Shown in pieces: positions 45,372 to 54,662 of a stretch of DNA of 64,000 nucleotides; the stretch's first letter is position 1, and every line of letters begins with the position of its first letter. This stretch comes from Aureivirga sp. CE67. GTDB taxonomy: Bacteria > Bacteroidota > Bacteroidia > Flavobacteriales > Flavobacteriaceae. The notes under the pieces were generated by a model. It ran no database searches, was not told the origin of the DNA, and saw only the letters and a list, made by a program, of their open reading frames with translations. Made by a program: the position numbers and the translations under genes. The stretch lies in NCBI RefSeq assembly GCF_015767245.1, contig NZ_JADOTV010000012.1, positions 62,001-126,000 of the forward strand. The letters are read 5' to 3'.

Positions 45372-46016
45372 TTAACATTCGATATACCCTTTTTTGATCG
45401 CATATTTTGTAAGCCCAGCAATGTTTTTAGCATTGATTTTTGCCATAATATTTTTTCGATAACTTTCTACAGTATGTTTACTGATAAATAATTTTTCAGC
45501 AATTTCTAAAGTAGTAAACTCTTGAGAAATTAGTTTCAATACATCAATTTCTCTCTTTGTAAGTTTAATTTCTTGTGTGTTTTTCGAGTTGATATTATAC
45601 TCCAAAAAGATGTTTTTTATTTCTTGCGAAAAATATTTTTCTCCATTCAAAATAGTTCGAATAGCCTTTAAAAGCTCCGAAATCTCCGTGTTTTTCGGAA
45701 TATATCCATCTACTTTTGCATCAATCAGCTGGCTGATAATTCTTCCTTCCAAATGCATACTTACCATCAGAACTTTAATATTCGGATGTTTTTCTTTGAT
45801 ATAATTATTCACTTCCATTCCGTTCATTTCCGGCATAGACATATCGCAAATAATCAAATCAATTTGTTCATTTTGGTTAATATCAATGTATTTTATCAGT
45901 TTTTGTCCATTATTTGCTGTGTAAAGTATTCTGAAATCTTCTTCAAGCTTCAATATTTTATGCAGTCCATCTACAAAAAGATTATGATCATCAGCAATTA
46001 ATAAATTATATTTCAT
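45372..46016 (-). CDS. LuxR/NarL-type response regulator
   Basis: A 214-residue regulator. The receiver domain (about 1-120) has the acidic pair DD at 9-10, the phosphoacceptor Asp at 58 (LIICDMSMPEMNG) and Lys near 111; the LuxR-type HTH (about 145-208) reads LTKREIDVLKLISQEFTTLEIAEKLFISKHTVESYR in pieces. It is the partner of the histidine kinase whose gene it overlaps by 11 bp (46006-46016). Targets are unknown; the GGGGGTAAT palindromes are untested candidates. Confidence 0.93.
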   Translation of the reverse strand: MKYNLLIADDHNLFVDGLHKILKLEEDFRILYTANNGQKLIKYIDINQNEQIDLIICDMSMPEMNGMEVNNYIKEKHPNIKVLMVSMHLEGRIISQLIDAKVDGYIPKNTEISELLKAIRTILNGEKYFSQEIKNIFLEYNINSKNTQEIKLTKREIDVLKLISQEFTTLEIAEKLFISKHTVESYRKNIMAKINAKNIAGLTKYAIKKGYIEC

Positions 46017-48111
46017 GTAATATTTCCTTGTGTTTTTTCAGTGGTATGGTAAACGAAAAAGTAAATCCTCGCATCGGATGTGCGTCAATATTACTAATTC
46101 CATTTAGTTTATTCGTTCGTTTTTCAATACTTTTTAGTCCAAGACCCGAATTTATTTCTGTTAATTCAAAGCCTTTTCCATCATCTTCATAAATAAAACT
46201 CACTTCATCTTCGTGTAAAGTGATGTGAATCTCGACATTTTCAGCATTTGCATGTTTCAAAGTATTACTGATAAGTTCTTGGATTATCTTATAAAATTCG
46301 ACTAAATATTTTTCCTCTAAATTATTTATTTCAAATTCTGGAAACAAATTTAAATGAAATTCTATTTCTGTAGAGTTTTCTATGTTTTGAATGTAATTTG
46401 AAATTGTTTCAGAAAACTTTCCTTGATAAACTCTGTTTTCCATTAAGCTATGCGATAAATCTCTAACTTGCTCGTAAGTATGATTTATTTGCTTGCTGAT
46501 AGAATTCCAACGTTGGTGTTTTTGGATTAAATTTCCTATCTGAAGCTTAATTGCAGCAATATTTCCACCAATCGTATCATGAAGTTCTTGAGCAATTCGT
46601 TCCCTTTCTTTTTTCTGACCTTCCAGAGAAGCATTAATGATCTCAATTTCCTGATTTTTAATCAAGCTTTCGATTTTTTGTTGGTTAATGATTTCCTGTT
46701 TTTGGTGTAGTAAGTTTTTGGTTTTTAATTTTTTTAGATAAAAATAAATCGCAATAAAAATGAAAATTAAAATAATAGAAATACTAATAATTGTAATAAT
46801 ACGAATCATTCGCATTCTTTCATTTTTTTCTTTTTCTAAAGTTCTTTTTTTCTGTAAAAGTTCTAATTCTGTATTTTGAATCTTAGCTAAATTATTCAGT
46901 TTTTCAATTTCAAATTTCTGAGATTGCTCTTTTAGTTGATTTTCAAGCTCCAGATTTTGATAAGCTTTTTTCTGATTTTGAATAACTAATTCTTTCTCTT
47001 TTTTCAACATCTGAAGTGCCTGAATTTCTTTTTCTTTTCGATAAGCTTCAAATTCGATTTCTAGTTTTTTAATTTCTTTTTCGTTCTGTAATTCATCAAT
47101 TTCATCTTGAAGTTGCGTGTATTTTACCAAATAATCATAAGCTTTTGATTTATTATTATCTGCGAGCTCACAAAGTTCTAATTCCTTTAAAATCTGCAAT
47201 TGACGACTTTTGATATTTTTATCTAAGCTAGTAGGGTAAATAGACCAAAGAATTTCTTTAGCTTTTTGATTTTCGCCAATTTCTCTAAAGAGCATTGCTT
47301 TTTTCAAATAAATATCAAGAGAGAAAGCATCAAAATTATGCTCATTAGAATAATCTTTTGCAATATTTAAATAATCCAGAGCTTCCTGATATTTTTTTAG
47401 GTTTAAATAATTTCCCCCAAGATTTAAATTTCCAATAATCAATCCTCTTATTTGATTATTTTCTTTACTTAATTCAATAGCTTTAAAAAGGTAATTATTG
47501 GATTTAGTATAATTTTCATTATCCGAATAAATCAAAGCAAGATTAATTAATGCTGCGATAATAAATTCTGGTTTTTCTTTATAATTCAAACATTCTTCAA
47601 AATATGGAACGGCTTTTTTATCTTCATTTTTATTTGTATAACATAGAGCCAAACCATTTAAGTGACGATAATAAAAATCCTTAAAATTTATCTTTTCAGC
47701 TATTTTCAATCCTTCAATATGCCATTTGATCGATTCGTCAATTAAACCTTCATTTAGCAAAGAAATCGCTTTAGAATTATAAGCGGAAGTCAATCTTTTC
47801 AGAGATAATTCATCGGTTCTATCACCAATAAGTTCAATAAATTTTGAATTATAATATTTAGAAGAATCAATATTTCGATAAATACTATGATATTGATTAA
47901 GCAGATTGACCGCTTTTATTTTTGAATTAAAATCTTTCTCATTTTTATAAATATAGTGAAGTTTTTTATAGATGTTTTCACTTTCTTTCCCGATAAGTTT
48001 TAAATGTGCAGTTTTAAAAAATAACGGCACATCTTCAATTTCTTTTTGTTGTGAAAAAAGAGTAGAAGAGTAGAAGAGAAGGCATAAAAAATAGAATAGA
48101 TATTTTTTCAT
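46006..48111 (-). CDS. TPR-containing sensor histidine kinase
   Basis: A 701-residue membrane kinase of NarX/DegS class. Signal peptide (about 1-20), periplasmic TPR repeats (about 70-330), coiled coil (about 335-425), one transmembrane segment (about 433-456), a short linker, then the HisKA_3 dimerisation box with ERIAQELHDTIGGN (His about 508) and a HATPase domain (about 595-695, DDGKGFE and GLGLKSIEKR). The order is typical of Bacteroidota TPR kinases. Pairs with the response regulator downstream. Confidence 0.93.
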   Translation of the reverse strand: MKKYLFYFLCLLFYSSTLFSQQKEIEDVPLFFKTAHLKLIGKESENIYKKLHYIYKNEKDFNSKIKAVNLLNQYHSIYRNIDSSKYYNSKFIELIGDRTDELSLKRLTSAYNSKAISLLNEGLIDESIKWHIEGLKIAEKINFKDFYYRHLNGLALCYTNKNEDKKAVPYFEECLNYKEKPEFIIAALINLALIYSDNENYTKSNNYLFKAIELSKENNQIRGLIIGNLNLGGNYLNLKKYQEALDYLNIAKDYSNEHNFDAFSLDIYLKKAMLFREIGENQKAKEILWSIYPTSLDKNIKSRQLQILKELELCELADNNKSKAYDYLVKYTQLQDEIDELQNEKEIKKLEIEFEAYRKEKEIQALQMLKKEKELVIQNQKKAYQNLELENQLKEQSQKFEIEKLNNLAKIQNTELELLQKKRTLEKEKNERMRMIRIITIISISIILIFIFIAIYFYLKKLKTKNLLHQKQEIINQQKIESLIKNQEIEIINASLEGQKKERERIAQELHDTIGGNIAAIKLQIGNLIQKHQRWNSISKQINHTYEQVRDLSHSLMENRVYQGKFSETISNYIQNIENSTEIEFHLNLFPEFEINNLEEKYLVEFYKIIQELISNTLKHANAENVEIHITLHEDEVSFIYEDDGKGFELTEINSGLGLKSIEKRTNKLNGISNIDAHPMRGFTFSFTIPLKKHKEILHEI

Positions 48112-48144
48112 GCTCGAAATTAAAGAAGAATTTTTGGAAATAAA

Positions 48145-48173
48145 AAACTCAAGACCTAAAAGATCTTGAGTTT
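48145..48173 (-). terminator. terminator of the 189-aa barrel gene
   Basis: AAACTCAAGA (48145-48154) / TCTTGAGTTT (48164-48173), loop of 9 nt; T-rich on the minus strand. Confidence 0.85.
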
Positions 48174-48196
48174 CGAAATTTATATTTGGTTTTTGT

Positions 48197-48766
48197 TTAG
48201 TTCAAAAAAAAGGAGAAACCTGTTCTAAAATTAAATCTAGAATTGTAATATTCATAACCACTAAAGCTAGAAGGTTTTGAGTAAACATATTGTGCTGCTA
48301 CATCAAAAGATACATTTTTGAAGATAAAAAAAGCAACACCAAAACTACCACTATAAGTATTTATTTTTTTTTCAATCTCGTTCGCATTTTTATAGAAATA
48401 TTTTTCTTTTCCAAATAAATATGCTCCTTCTATGAAAGGCTTTATTTTTTTACTTGCAAAATAGTATCTAACATATGGACCAATATTAAAAACTTTAGTT
48501 TCATCTCCACGATATTTTCGATTTGTGTATCCAAGATTTATACCTCCAGCAAGATTATTTAAGATAAAATAACCTCCACTTATTTCTATTCCAAACAAAT
48601 TTTCTTTAAATGATGTAATCGAACTATCATATTCTTTAATTTTTTGAGTTTTTTTACTGAAAGAGAAACTAGTGTTTCCATTTACAAGAAAAGAACCTTT
48701 TTCTGTTTGAGCTTTAATGGTTAAAGTACCTAGAAAAACCATGCTTGCTAGAATCCATTTTTTCAT
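48197..48766 (-). CDS. outer membrane beta-barrel protein
   Basis: A 189-residue exported barrel: signal peptide (about 1-19, IKA-Q), then alternating hydrophobic strands (GIEISGGYFILNNLAGGINLGY, FNIGPYVRYYFASK) and a terminal aromatic residue-rich strand (FRTGFSFFLN). It belongs to the OmpW/PorT-like small-barrel type; the substrate is unknown. Monocistronic. Confidence 0.8.
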   Translation of the reverse strand: MKKWILASMVFLGTLTIKAQTEKGSFLVNGNTSFSFSKKTQKIKEYDSSITSFKENLFGIEISGGYFILNNLAGGINLGYTNRKYRGDETKVFNIGPYVRYYFASKKIKPFIEGAYLFGKEKYFYKNANEIEKKINTYSGSFGVAFFIFKNVSFDVAAQYVYSKPSSFSGYEYYNSRFNFRTGFSFFLN

Positions 48767-48900
48767 GCTAATTTTTTGTTTTTTATTTAAACGGGTGCGA
48801 AATTAATGTTAAAAAATAAAATAAACAATAAAAAATAAATTATTTATAAGTTAAATGAAGATAAGTAAGGTTAAAAATATTTGGTAAGTATATGAAAGAA

Positions 48901-48929
48901 AAAAACCAGCTAAAGGAAGCTGGTTTTTT
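48901..48929. terminator. terminator of the hbd gene
   Basis: AAAAACCAGCT (48901-48911), loop AAAGGA, AGCTGGTTTTTT (48918-48929); symmetrical A and T tails. A second, imperfect hairpin (48943-48979) follows towards the gene. Confidence 0.9.
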
Positions 48930-48997
48930 AACTAAATCAATTAATACTAAATAAAATCTTTGTTTTGATTTAGTACTATAACTCTTTTTTATTTATT

Positions 48998-49888
48998 TTA
49001 TTTTAAAAACTGTGCAGAAAGTTTTTCAGCTTTTCTAGATTCAGAATAATCGTAGAATCCTTCACCAGACTTAACTCCTAATTTTCCAGCAGTTACCATG
49101 TTTACTAATAATGGACATGGAGCATATTTTGGGTTTCCAAATCCTTCGTGTAACACGTTTAAGATAGATAAACAAACATCTAATCCGATGAAATCAGCTA
49201 ATTGTAATGGTCCCATAGGGTGCGCCATTCCTAATTTCATTACAGTGTCAATTTCATAAACTCCAGCAACTCCTTCGTATAAAGAATAAATTGCTTCGTT
49301 AATCATTGGCATTAAGATTCTGTTTGCGATGAATCCTGGGTAATCGTTTACTTCAACAGGAACTTTCTTTAAAGTTTTAGATAATTCCATAATCGTTTCA
49401 GTAACCTCATCAGAAGTAGAATATCCACGGATAATTTCTACTAATTTCATGATTGGCACTGGGTTCATGAAGTGCATTCCGATTACTTTTGCTGGTCTTC
49501 CAGTTACAGAAGCAATTTTAGTAATAGAAATAGAAGAAGTATTTGTAGCTAAGATTGTTTTCTCAGGAGATAATTCATCTAATTGCTTGAAGATTTTTAA
49601 TTTTAAATCTACGTTTTCCGTAGCAGCTTCTACAACTAAATCAGCATCTTTTACACCTTCTTCCATAGAAGTAAGTGTAGTAATGTTTCCTAAAGTAGCA
49701 TTTTTGTCCTCTTCAGAGATTTTTTCTTTTGCTACCATTCTATCTAAATTCTTAGAAATAGTTGCAATTCCTCTTTCTAAAGAAGCTTCAGAAATATCTA
49801 CTAAATTTACTGTAAATCCAGTTTGAGCAAATACGTGAGCAATTCCATTCCCCATAGTACCAGCTCCGATAACTGTAATATTTTTCAT
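48998..49888 (-). CDS. 3-hydroxyacyl-CoA (3-hydroxybutyryl-CoA) dehydrogenase
   Basis: A 296-residue NAD-dependent enzyme oxidising 3-hydroxyacyl-CoA. The Rossmann motif GAGTMGNGIAHVFAQTG is at 7-23 and the signature NTSSISITKIA and GMHFMNPVPIMKLVEI (His about 140) with the helical C-terminal dimerisation domain (NRILMPMINEAI) are intact. The 296-residue length is that of Hbd/PaaH rather than of the large multifunctional FadJ. Likely beta-oxidation or butyrate-type metabolism. A Gfo/Idh/MocA gene lies 36 bp upstream on the same strand. Confidence 0.94.
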   Translation of the reverse strand: MKNITVIGAGTMGNGIAHVFAQTGFTVNLVDISEASLERGIATISKNLDRMVAKEKISEEDKNATLGNITTLTSMEEGVKDADLVVEAATENVDLKLKIFKQLDELSPEKTILATNTSSISITKIASVTGRPAKVIGMHFMNPVPIMKLVEIIRGYSTSDEVTETIMELSKTLKKVPVEVNDYPGFIANRILMPMINEAIYSLYEGVAGVYEIDTVMKLGMAHPMGPLQLADFIGLDVCLSILNVLHEGFGNPKYAPCPLLVNMVTAGKLGVKSGEGFYDYSESRKAEKLSAQFLK

Positions 49889-49924
49889 GTTATTTTGTTA
49901 ATTTTTTAATTATTCTTGGGTTTA

Positions 49925-50890
49925 TTATTTGTTGAAACAAGCAATAATTTGATGTGCAACTTTCAATGCGTCCGTTCCATTTTCTAATGTTACGATAGGA
50001 TCTGTATCATTATTAATAGCATCAGCAAAAGTTTCTAATTCATCAAGAATTGCATTGTTTGGATGAATCTTAGGATTTTCGAAGTAAATTTGTTTTTTTA
50101 CTCCTTCTGCATTTTGAAGAATCATTGCGAACTCATCTGGACTTTCAGGAGCATCCTTCATTTTTACAACTTCACTTTTCTTTTCTAAGAAATCAACAGA
50201 AATATAAGCGTCCTTCTGGAAGAAACGAGATTTACGCATATTTTTCATTGAAATTCTACTAGAAGTTAAGTTCGCTACACATCCGTTTTCAAATTCTATA
50301 CGAGCATTTGCAATATCAGGAGTTTCACTAATTACAGAAACACCACTTGCGTTAATACTTTTTACTTTAGATTTTACGACACTTAAGATAATATCAATAT
50401 CGTGAATCATTAAATCTAAAACTACAGGAACATCAGTTCCTCTTGGGTTGAATTCAGCTAAACGATGCGTTTCGATAAACATTGGAGAATCCATCACGTC
50501 TTTAACAGCAGTGAAAGAAGGGTTGAATCTTTCTACGTGACCAACTTGTCCTTTTACTCCGTGTTCTCTTGAAAGTTCTAATAATTTTTCAGCTTCCTCA
50601 ATTGTGTTAGTAATTGGCTTTTCGATGAAGATGTTCTTTCCTTTTTCAATGGCTTGAACAGCACAATCAAAATGAGAAAGTGTTGGAGTTACAATATCTA
50701 CAACATCTACGGCATCAATTAATTCATCAATTGTAGCAAAGGCTTTATATCCAAATTCTTCTGAAACTTTTTTTGCATTTTCCTCACTTGGGTCATAAAA
50801 ACCTACAAGTTCGTATTTCGAAGATTGTTTTAATAACTTTAAATGTATTTTACCAAGGTGACCTGCACCTAAAACGCCAGCTTTTAACAT
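49925..50890 (-). CDS. Gfo/Idh/MocA family oxidoreductase
   Basis: A 321-residue NAD(P)-dependent enzyme. N-terminal Rossmann motif GAGHLGKIHLKLL (7-19), the EKPI motif near 94, and the C-terminal alpha/beta domain beginning near 120 (GHVERFNPSF) are as in the family. Substrates are usually sugars or sugar nucleotides, or biliverdin in the related BVR; undetermined here. It is likely cotranscribed with the dehydrogenase downstream. Confidence 0.92.
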   Translation of the reverse strand: MLKAGVLGAGHLGKIHLKLLKQSSKYELVGFYDPSEENAKKVSEEFGYKAFATIDELIDAVDVVDIVTPTLSHFDCAVQAIEKGKNIFIEKPITNTIEEAEKLLELSREHGVKGQVGHVERFNPSFTAVKDVMDSPMFIETHRLAEFNPRGTDVPVVLDLMIHDIDIILSVVKSKVKSINASGVSVISETPDIANARIEFENGCVANLTSSRISMKNMRKSRFFQKDAYISVDFLEKKSEVVKMKDAPESPDEFAMILQNAEGVKKQIYFENPKIHPNNAILDELETFADAINNDTDPIVTLENGTDALKVAHQIIACFNK

Positions 50891-50966
50891 AAAAATTTGT
50901 TTTGAACAAAAGTAACATTTTTTAATGATAAATATTTAATTTTATAGATTCAAAAAAGAAGGGAAA

Positions 50967-51608
50967 GTGAAAGATACATTTAAGCATCAGGGGATGAGAA
51001 ATCAGCTAGTGAAAACGCTGATAGATAAAGGGATAAAAGATGTAGATGTCTTGAAAGCAATACAGAAAATTCCAAGACATTATTTTATGGATTCAAGTTT
51101 TGAAAGTTTTGCTTATCAAGATAAGGCATTTCCGATAGCTGCTGAACAAACAATTTCGCAGCCTTATACGGTTGCTTTTCAATCAGAATTATTAGGTGTA
51201 AAACCTAATGATAAAATTTTGGAAATAGGAACAGGTTCTGGTTATCAGACTGCTGTGCTTATTGAGATGAAAGCAAAAGTATATACTATAGAAAGACAAC
51301 AAGAATTGTTTAAAAAAACAAAAGATTTTTTACCACAAATAGGTTATAATCCTAGATACATGTCTTTTGGAGATGGTTATAAAGGAATAAAAGAATTTGC
51401 TCCTTATGACGGAATTATAGTTACAGCAGGAGCTCCATATATTCCAAAAGAATTATTGGTTCAATTAAAAATTGGAGGTAAATTAGTGATTCCTGTAGGA
51501 GTAGAAGAACAAGAAATGACTGTATTGACAAGAACCTCAGAATTGGATTTTGAGAAACGTAAATATGGTAGTTTTAGATTTGTTCCTATGTTAAAGAAAA
51601 AGAATTAA
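50967..51608 (+). CDS. pcm: protein-L-isoaspartate O-methyltransferase
   Basis: A 213-residue SAM-dependent repair enzyme that methylates isoaspartyl residues of aged proteins. Hallmarks: VLKAIQKIPRHYFMDS near 30-45, ISQPYTVAFQSELL, SAM motif ILEIGTGSGYQTAVL near 88-102 and DGIIVTAGAP near 152. The start is a GTG at 50967 because MKDTFKHQGMRNQL is the usual family opening and an ATG 27 bp later would lose part of it. Cytoplasmic. Confidence 0.95.
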   Translation: MKDTFKHQGMRNQLVKTLIDKGIKDVDVLKAIQKIPRHYFMDSSFESFAYQDKAFPIAAEQTISQPYTVAFQSELLGVKPNDKILEIGTGSGYQTAVLIEMKAKVYTIERQQELFKKTKDFLPQIGYNPRYMSFGDGYKGIKEFAPYDGIIVTAGAPYIPKELLVQLKIGGKLVIPVGVEEQEMTVLTRTSELDFEKRKYGSFRFVPMLKKKN

Positions 51609-51712
51609 TTGATTGATTTTCAATTATTTTAACAAATATTAGTAATTTCTTATTAAAAACATGTTTGAGAATTATCTAATTTAGATACAAGTAAATCTTA
51701 AAGAAGTTTATT

Positions 51713-52384
51713 ATGAGAAATTTGTTATTAATAGCTCTATTGTTTGCAGGTGGAATATTTGTGTCAAATGCACAAACGAACACAACTCCACAAACAGAAA
51801 CAACGAGTAATGCTATAGAAATGGAATGGGGAGTTAAAGGAGGTCTTACTATATCAAATTTAGTGGATAGTGATGTCTATGGAGGAGACTCAAAAGTAGG
51901 ATGGAATGCAGGTATTTTTTATGAAATTCCAATTACTGGAAGTTTTTCGATTCAACCAGAAGTTATTTACTCTGTAGAAGGTTCTAAAAATAGTTATCAA
52001 ACACCTTATGGAGGTGATGCAAATGCATTTACGACTATAGAAAATGATATAACTTTTCATTATATAAATGTTCCTATTTATGCAAAATATTACATTATTG
52101 AAGGATTTAGTGTTTATTTAGGTCCGCAAATTTCGTTTTTAGTTAATAATGAAAATGACATGACGATTACCTATCCATTAATTCCAAGACCAGCAGTTAT
52201 TAATATGAAAGAGAAATTAAATTCTACTAATAACATTAATTTTGCAGGAAGTGTTGGTTTAGGTTATAAATTTGACTTTAATGTTATTGTAAATGCCACA
52301 TATAATTATGGATTTACAAATGTGATTAGCAAAGATGATGGTAAAAATTCAGTATTCAATTTTACATTGGGATATGAATTTTAA
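51713..52384 (+). CDS. PorT-like outer membrane beta-barrel protein
   Basis: A 223-residue exported barrel (signal peptide about 1-20, SNA-Q). It starts after EWGVKGGLTISNL, the pattern of outer membrane beta-barrel PF13568, and carries alternating strands (PEVIYSVEG, INVPIYAKYYIIEGFSVYLGPQISFLV quoted in halves) and a final FNFTLGYEF. Function unknown. Confidence 0.85.
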   Translation: MRNLLLIALLFAGGIFVSNAQTNTTPQTETTSNAIEMEWGVKGGLTISNLVDSDVYGGDSKVGWNAGIFYEIPITGSFSIQPEVIYSVEGSKNSYQTPYGGDANAFTTIENDITFHYINVPIYAKYYIIEGFSVYLGPQISFLVNNENDMTITYPLIPRPAVINMKEKLNSTNNINFAGSVGLGYKFDFNVIVNATYNYGFTNVISKDDGKNSVFNFTLGYEF

Positions 52385-52465
52385 TCCAAAGTTTAGATAA
52401 AAATATAAAGATGTTATAATTATTAGTTTAATAGTTGTAACATTTTTTTTTAAATAATAAATAGG

Positions 52466-53512
52466 ATGAGAGGAGTGGAGAAAGAAACAAAAACTTTGTT
52501 TGAAAAAAGATTTTCAGATGAGGAAAAGGAATTGTTATATGATGAGTTAGTTGGTATTTATTATCCTGAAGAAAATTATAAAGAATATTTAGAAAAAATC
52601 AGAGCAGTTTTTGAAAGAAATAAAGAAATGTTTTCTGATTTGATAGCTGTAAGAAATTTAAGTAGACAACCACCACATTATTATGGCTGTGTAAAAGTTA
52701 CTAATCTTCCAGTAGATAAAGAAATTCCTTGGCCAGAATCGAACCATTGTCAATTAAAGAAAATAGAAAAGAAAACCTATGTTTCTGAAAATGCACTTAC
52801 TTTAATTGGAATGATTTTCGGAGAACCTTATTCTATGTATTGTGAAGGAAAAGGTTTGGTAAATAATCTAATTCCTAAAAAATGTTCGATTAAAGATTTG
52901 ACTGGTTTAGGTTCCAATTCTGATTTAGGTTTTCATGTAGAAAACGCTGCTGCCCGTTTTCTACCAAAAGTAGATTGTTCTCCAAAAGCTTTAATGTTTA
53001 TGGGAGTGAGGCAACAAGAAAATCCTCCGCATACACCAATTACAGATACTCGAGAAGCTTTAAAATTAATGGCAAAAAAAGAGATTGAAGAACTGATGAG
53101 TTCTCATTTTAGAGTAAAACTTCCTTATCGTTGGCGTAATCATGGTGAGAATTATAACATTCTTACTACTGATTTTATTCCTTTAATTGAATATAAAGAA
53201 GGGTTTTTACTTACAAATGGAGCATTTTATGGAGATATGCTTTTTGAACCTAAAACTACAGAAGCAGAGAGAGTTGCGCAAAAGTTCAAAGAAGCATTAG
53301 AAACTGTGAAGTTTCGCCCAATAGTTACTCCAGGTGAAATTATCATTGTAGACAATCGTGTGATGTATCATTCTAGAGAACCTTTTACTGCTTTGTTTAA
53401 TGAAGAAGGACATGCACATCGCTGGATTCAAAGACTTTTTGTGACGGAAGATATCTCAAGGTTTGCAGATTGGGATATAAAAAGTGATCGTGTATTTGCA
53501 CCAAAATTTTAG
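52466..53512 (+). CDS. Fe(II)/2-oxoglutarate dioxygenase, TauD/clavaminate synthase-like, amino-acid-hydroxylase type
   Basis: A 348-residue non-heme iron enzyme. The metal facial triad is visible: His157 and Glu159 in LGFHVENAAARF, and His302 in DNRVMYHSREPF, with the 2-oxoglutarate-binding Arg (RWIQRLFVT, about 323). The clavaminate-synthase-like layout, Glu instead of Asp in the HxE, and length match asparagine/lysine/arginine hydroxylases, a group that includes free-lysine hydroxylases from Flavobacterium and Chitinophaga. A free amino acid (lysine) is the best substrate guess. The next gene, 5 bp away, is an AEC-family carrier. Confidence 0.85.
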   Translation: MRGVEKETKTLFEKRFSDEEKELLYDELVGIYYPEENYKEYLEKIRAVFERNKEMFSDLIAVRNLSRQPPHYYGCVKVTNLPVDKEIPWPESNHCQLKKIEKKTYVSENALTLIGMIFGEPYSMYCEGKGLVNNLIPKKCSIKDLTGLGSNSDLGFHVENAAARFLPKVDCSPKALMFMGVRQQENPPHTPITDTREALKLMAKKEIEELMSSHFRVKLPYRWRNHGENYNILTTDFIPLIEYKEGFLLTNGAFYGDMLFEPKTTEAERVAQKFKEALETVKFRPIVTPGEIIIVDNRVMYHSREPFTALFNEEGHAHRWIQRLFVTEDISRFADWDIKSDRVFAPKF

Positions 53513-53517
53513 AACTT

Positions 53518-54426
53518 ATGGTTTATGTTTTGTTTTTAGTTTTACTAGTATTAATTTTTGCTGGATATATTCTGAAAAGAACTATAATTAAAAGTGAAAC
53601 ATTTTGGCATCGAATCAATAATTTACTTTACTATATTTTACTGCCAATTTTGTTTATTGGTGAAATATCGAAATCAAATTTAGAAAATATAGCTTATGGA
53701 AATTTAATAATTATTGTATTACTAGCATTGAGCATAATGACGCTTCTTCTGTTCGGAATCAAAAAAATGTTTCGGATAGAAGGAGCTAAATTTACCTCCG
53801 TTTTTCAAGGTGTTATAAGGTATAATAGTTATATATTGATTGGAGTTTATACCGTTATAATGCCACAAAATGGAATTCTGCTTTTTAGTATTCTAAGTAT
53901 TTTTCTTCTAATATTTACGAATACATTAAGCGTGATGGTTTTAGAGCTTTATTGTTCGAAAAACAAACCTTCGTTGCTCTCTTTTATTCTGGGTAATTTT
54001 AAAAATCCGCTAATACTTTCCATTTTAATAGGACTCCTTTTTCGACTTTTTCATATTGAATTTCCAGAGAAAGTCAATCAAGAGTTAATTCCTTTAGCAA
54101 AAGTTACGATAGTTCTTAGTTTATTAATTATTGGAGCAGGTTTAAGAATTGAAGATTTAAGAAAAAACAAATTACTTTTAATCGGAACAAGTTTTTTGAA
54201 ATTAATTCTACTTCCAATTATTGCAATTATTTTACTTCAATTTTTTGATGTGGATAAAACAATCAAAACTGCAATTATTATATTTTGTACTTCTCCTTGT
54301 GCATTTAATTCTTATATTTTATCAAAACAAATGAACGGAGATGCAGAATTAATGGCATCGATAATTTTGGTAGTAACTTTTGCAAGTATCATCACGATGC
54401 CAATATTTATTACTCTTGCTTTGTAG
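53518..54426 (+). CDS. AEC family transporter
   Basis: A 302-residue inner-membrane carrier with about ten hydrophobic segments, in the auxin efflux carrier family (YfdV/MdcF type; PF03547). PSLLSFILGNFKNPLILSIL and GLRIEDLRKNKLLLIG quoted in part are typical, as is CTSPCAFNSYILSKQMN near 262. Members move organic acids and amino acids. Placed 5 bp after the hydroxylase gene, it may export or import its product. Its last 17 bp overlap the converging 67-aa gene. Confidence 0.88.
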   Translation: MVYVLFLVLLVLIFAGYILKRTIIKSETFWHRINNLLYYILLPILFIGEISKSNLENIAYGNLIIIVLLALSIMTLLLFGIKKMFRIEGAKFTSVFQGVIRYNSYILIGVYTVIMPQNGILLFSILSIFLLIFTNTLSVMVLELYCSKNKPSLLSFILGNFKNPLILSILIGLLFRLFHIEFPEKVNQELIPLAKVTIVLSLLIIGAGLRIEDLRKNKLLLIGTSFLKLILLPIIAIILLQFFDVDKTIKTAIIIFCTSPCAFNSYILSKQMNGDAELMASIILVVTFASIITMPIFITLAL

Positions 54427-54613
54427 AATCTTCTTTATTTTCAGGATTCTCAGTTTCCTCTTGTGTTTTAGCTTTGTTTGCTTTTTGAATAATTGCTTTC
54501 AAACGTTGCTTTGTAGCTTCCTTGTCTTTTCGAAGTTTGTTTTTTTTACGATTCATTAATTTCGTATGCTTCGACTTATTTAGTGTATTTTTTTCTTTAC
54601 CTTTTTTTGCCAT
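54410..54613 (-). CDS. small basic protein, 67 aa
   Basis: A 67-residue Lys/Arg-rich protein starting MAKKGKEKNTLNKSKHTKLMNRKKN, with an acidic tail (TENPENKEDSTKQE). It is likely disordered or nucleic-acid binding. I believe very similar small proteins are widespread in Flavobacteria, but I know no function. It converges with and overlaps the AEC gene by 17 bp, an arrangement that suggests selection for compactness. Confidence 0.7.
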   Translation of the reverse strand: MAKKGKEKNTLNKSKHTKLMNRKKNKLRKDKEATKQRLKAIIQKANKAKTQEETENPENKEDSTKQE

Positions 54614-54662
54614 GTTGCAAAAATAAAATATTTTAGTTTTCTGTAGAAATATTAAACGTTAA

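Noticed and set aside
49449-49826. 125-aa plus-strand ORF inside the dehydrogenase gene
   Set aside because: Antisense shadow of a highly conserved gene.
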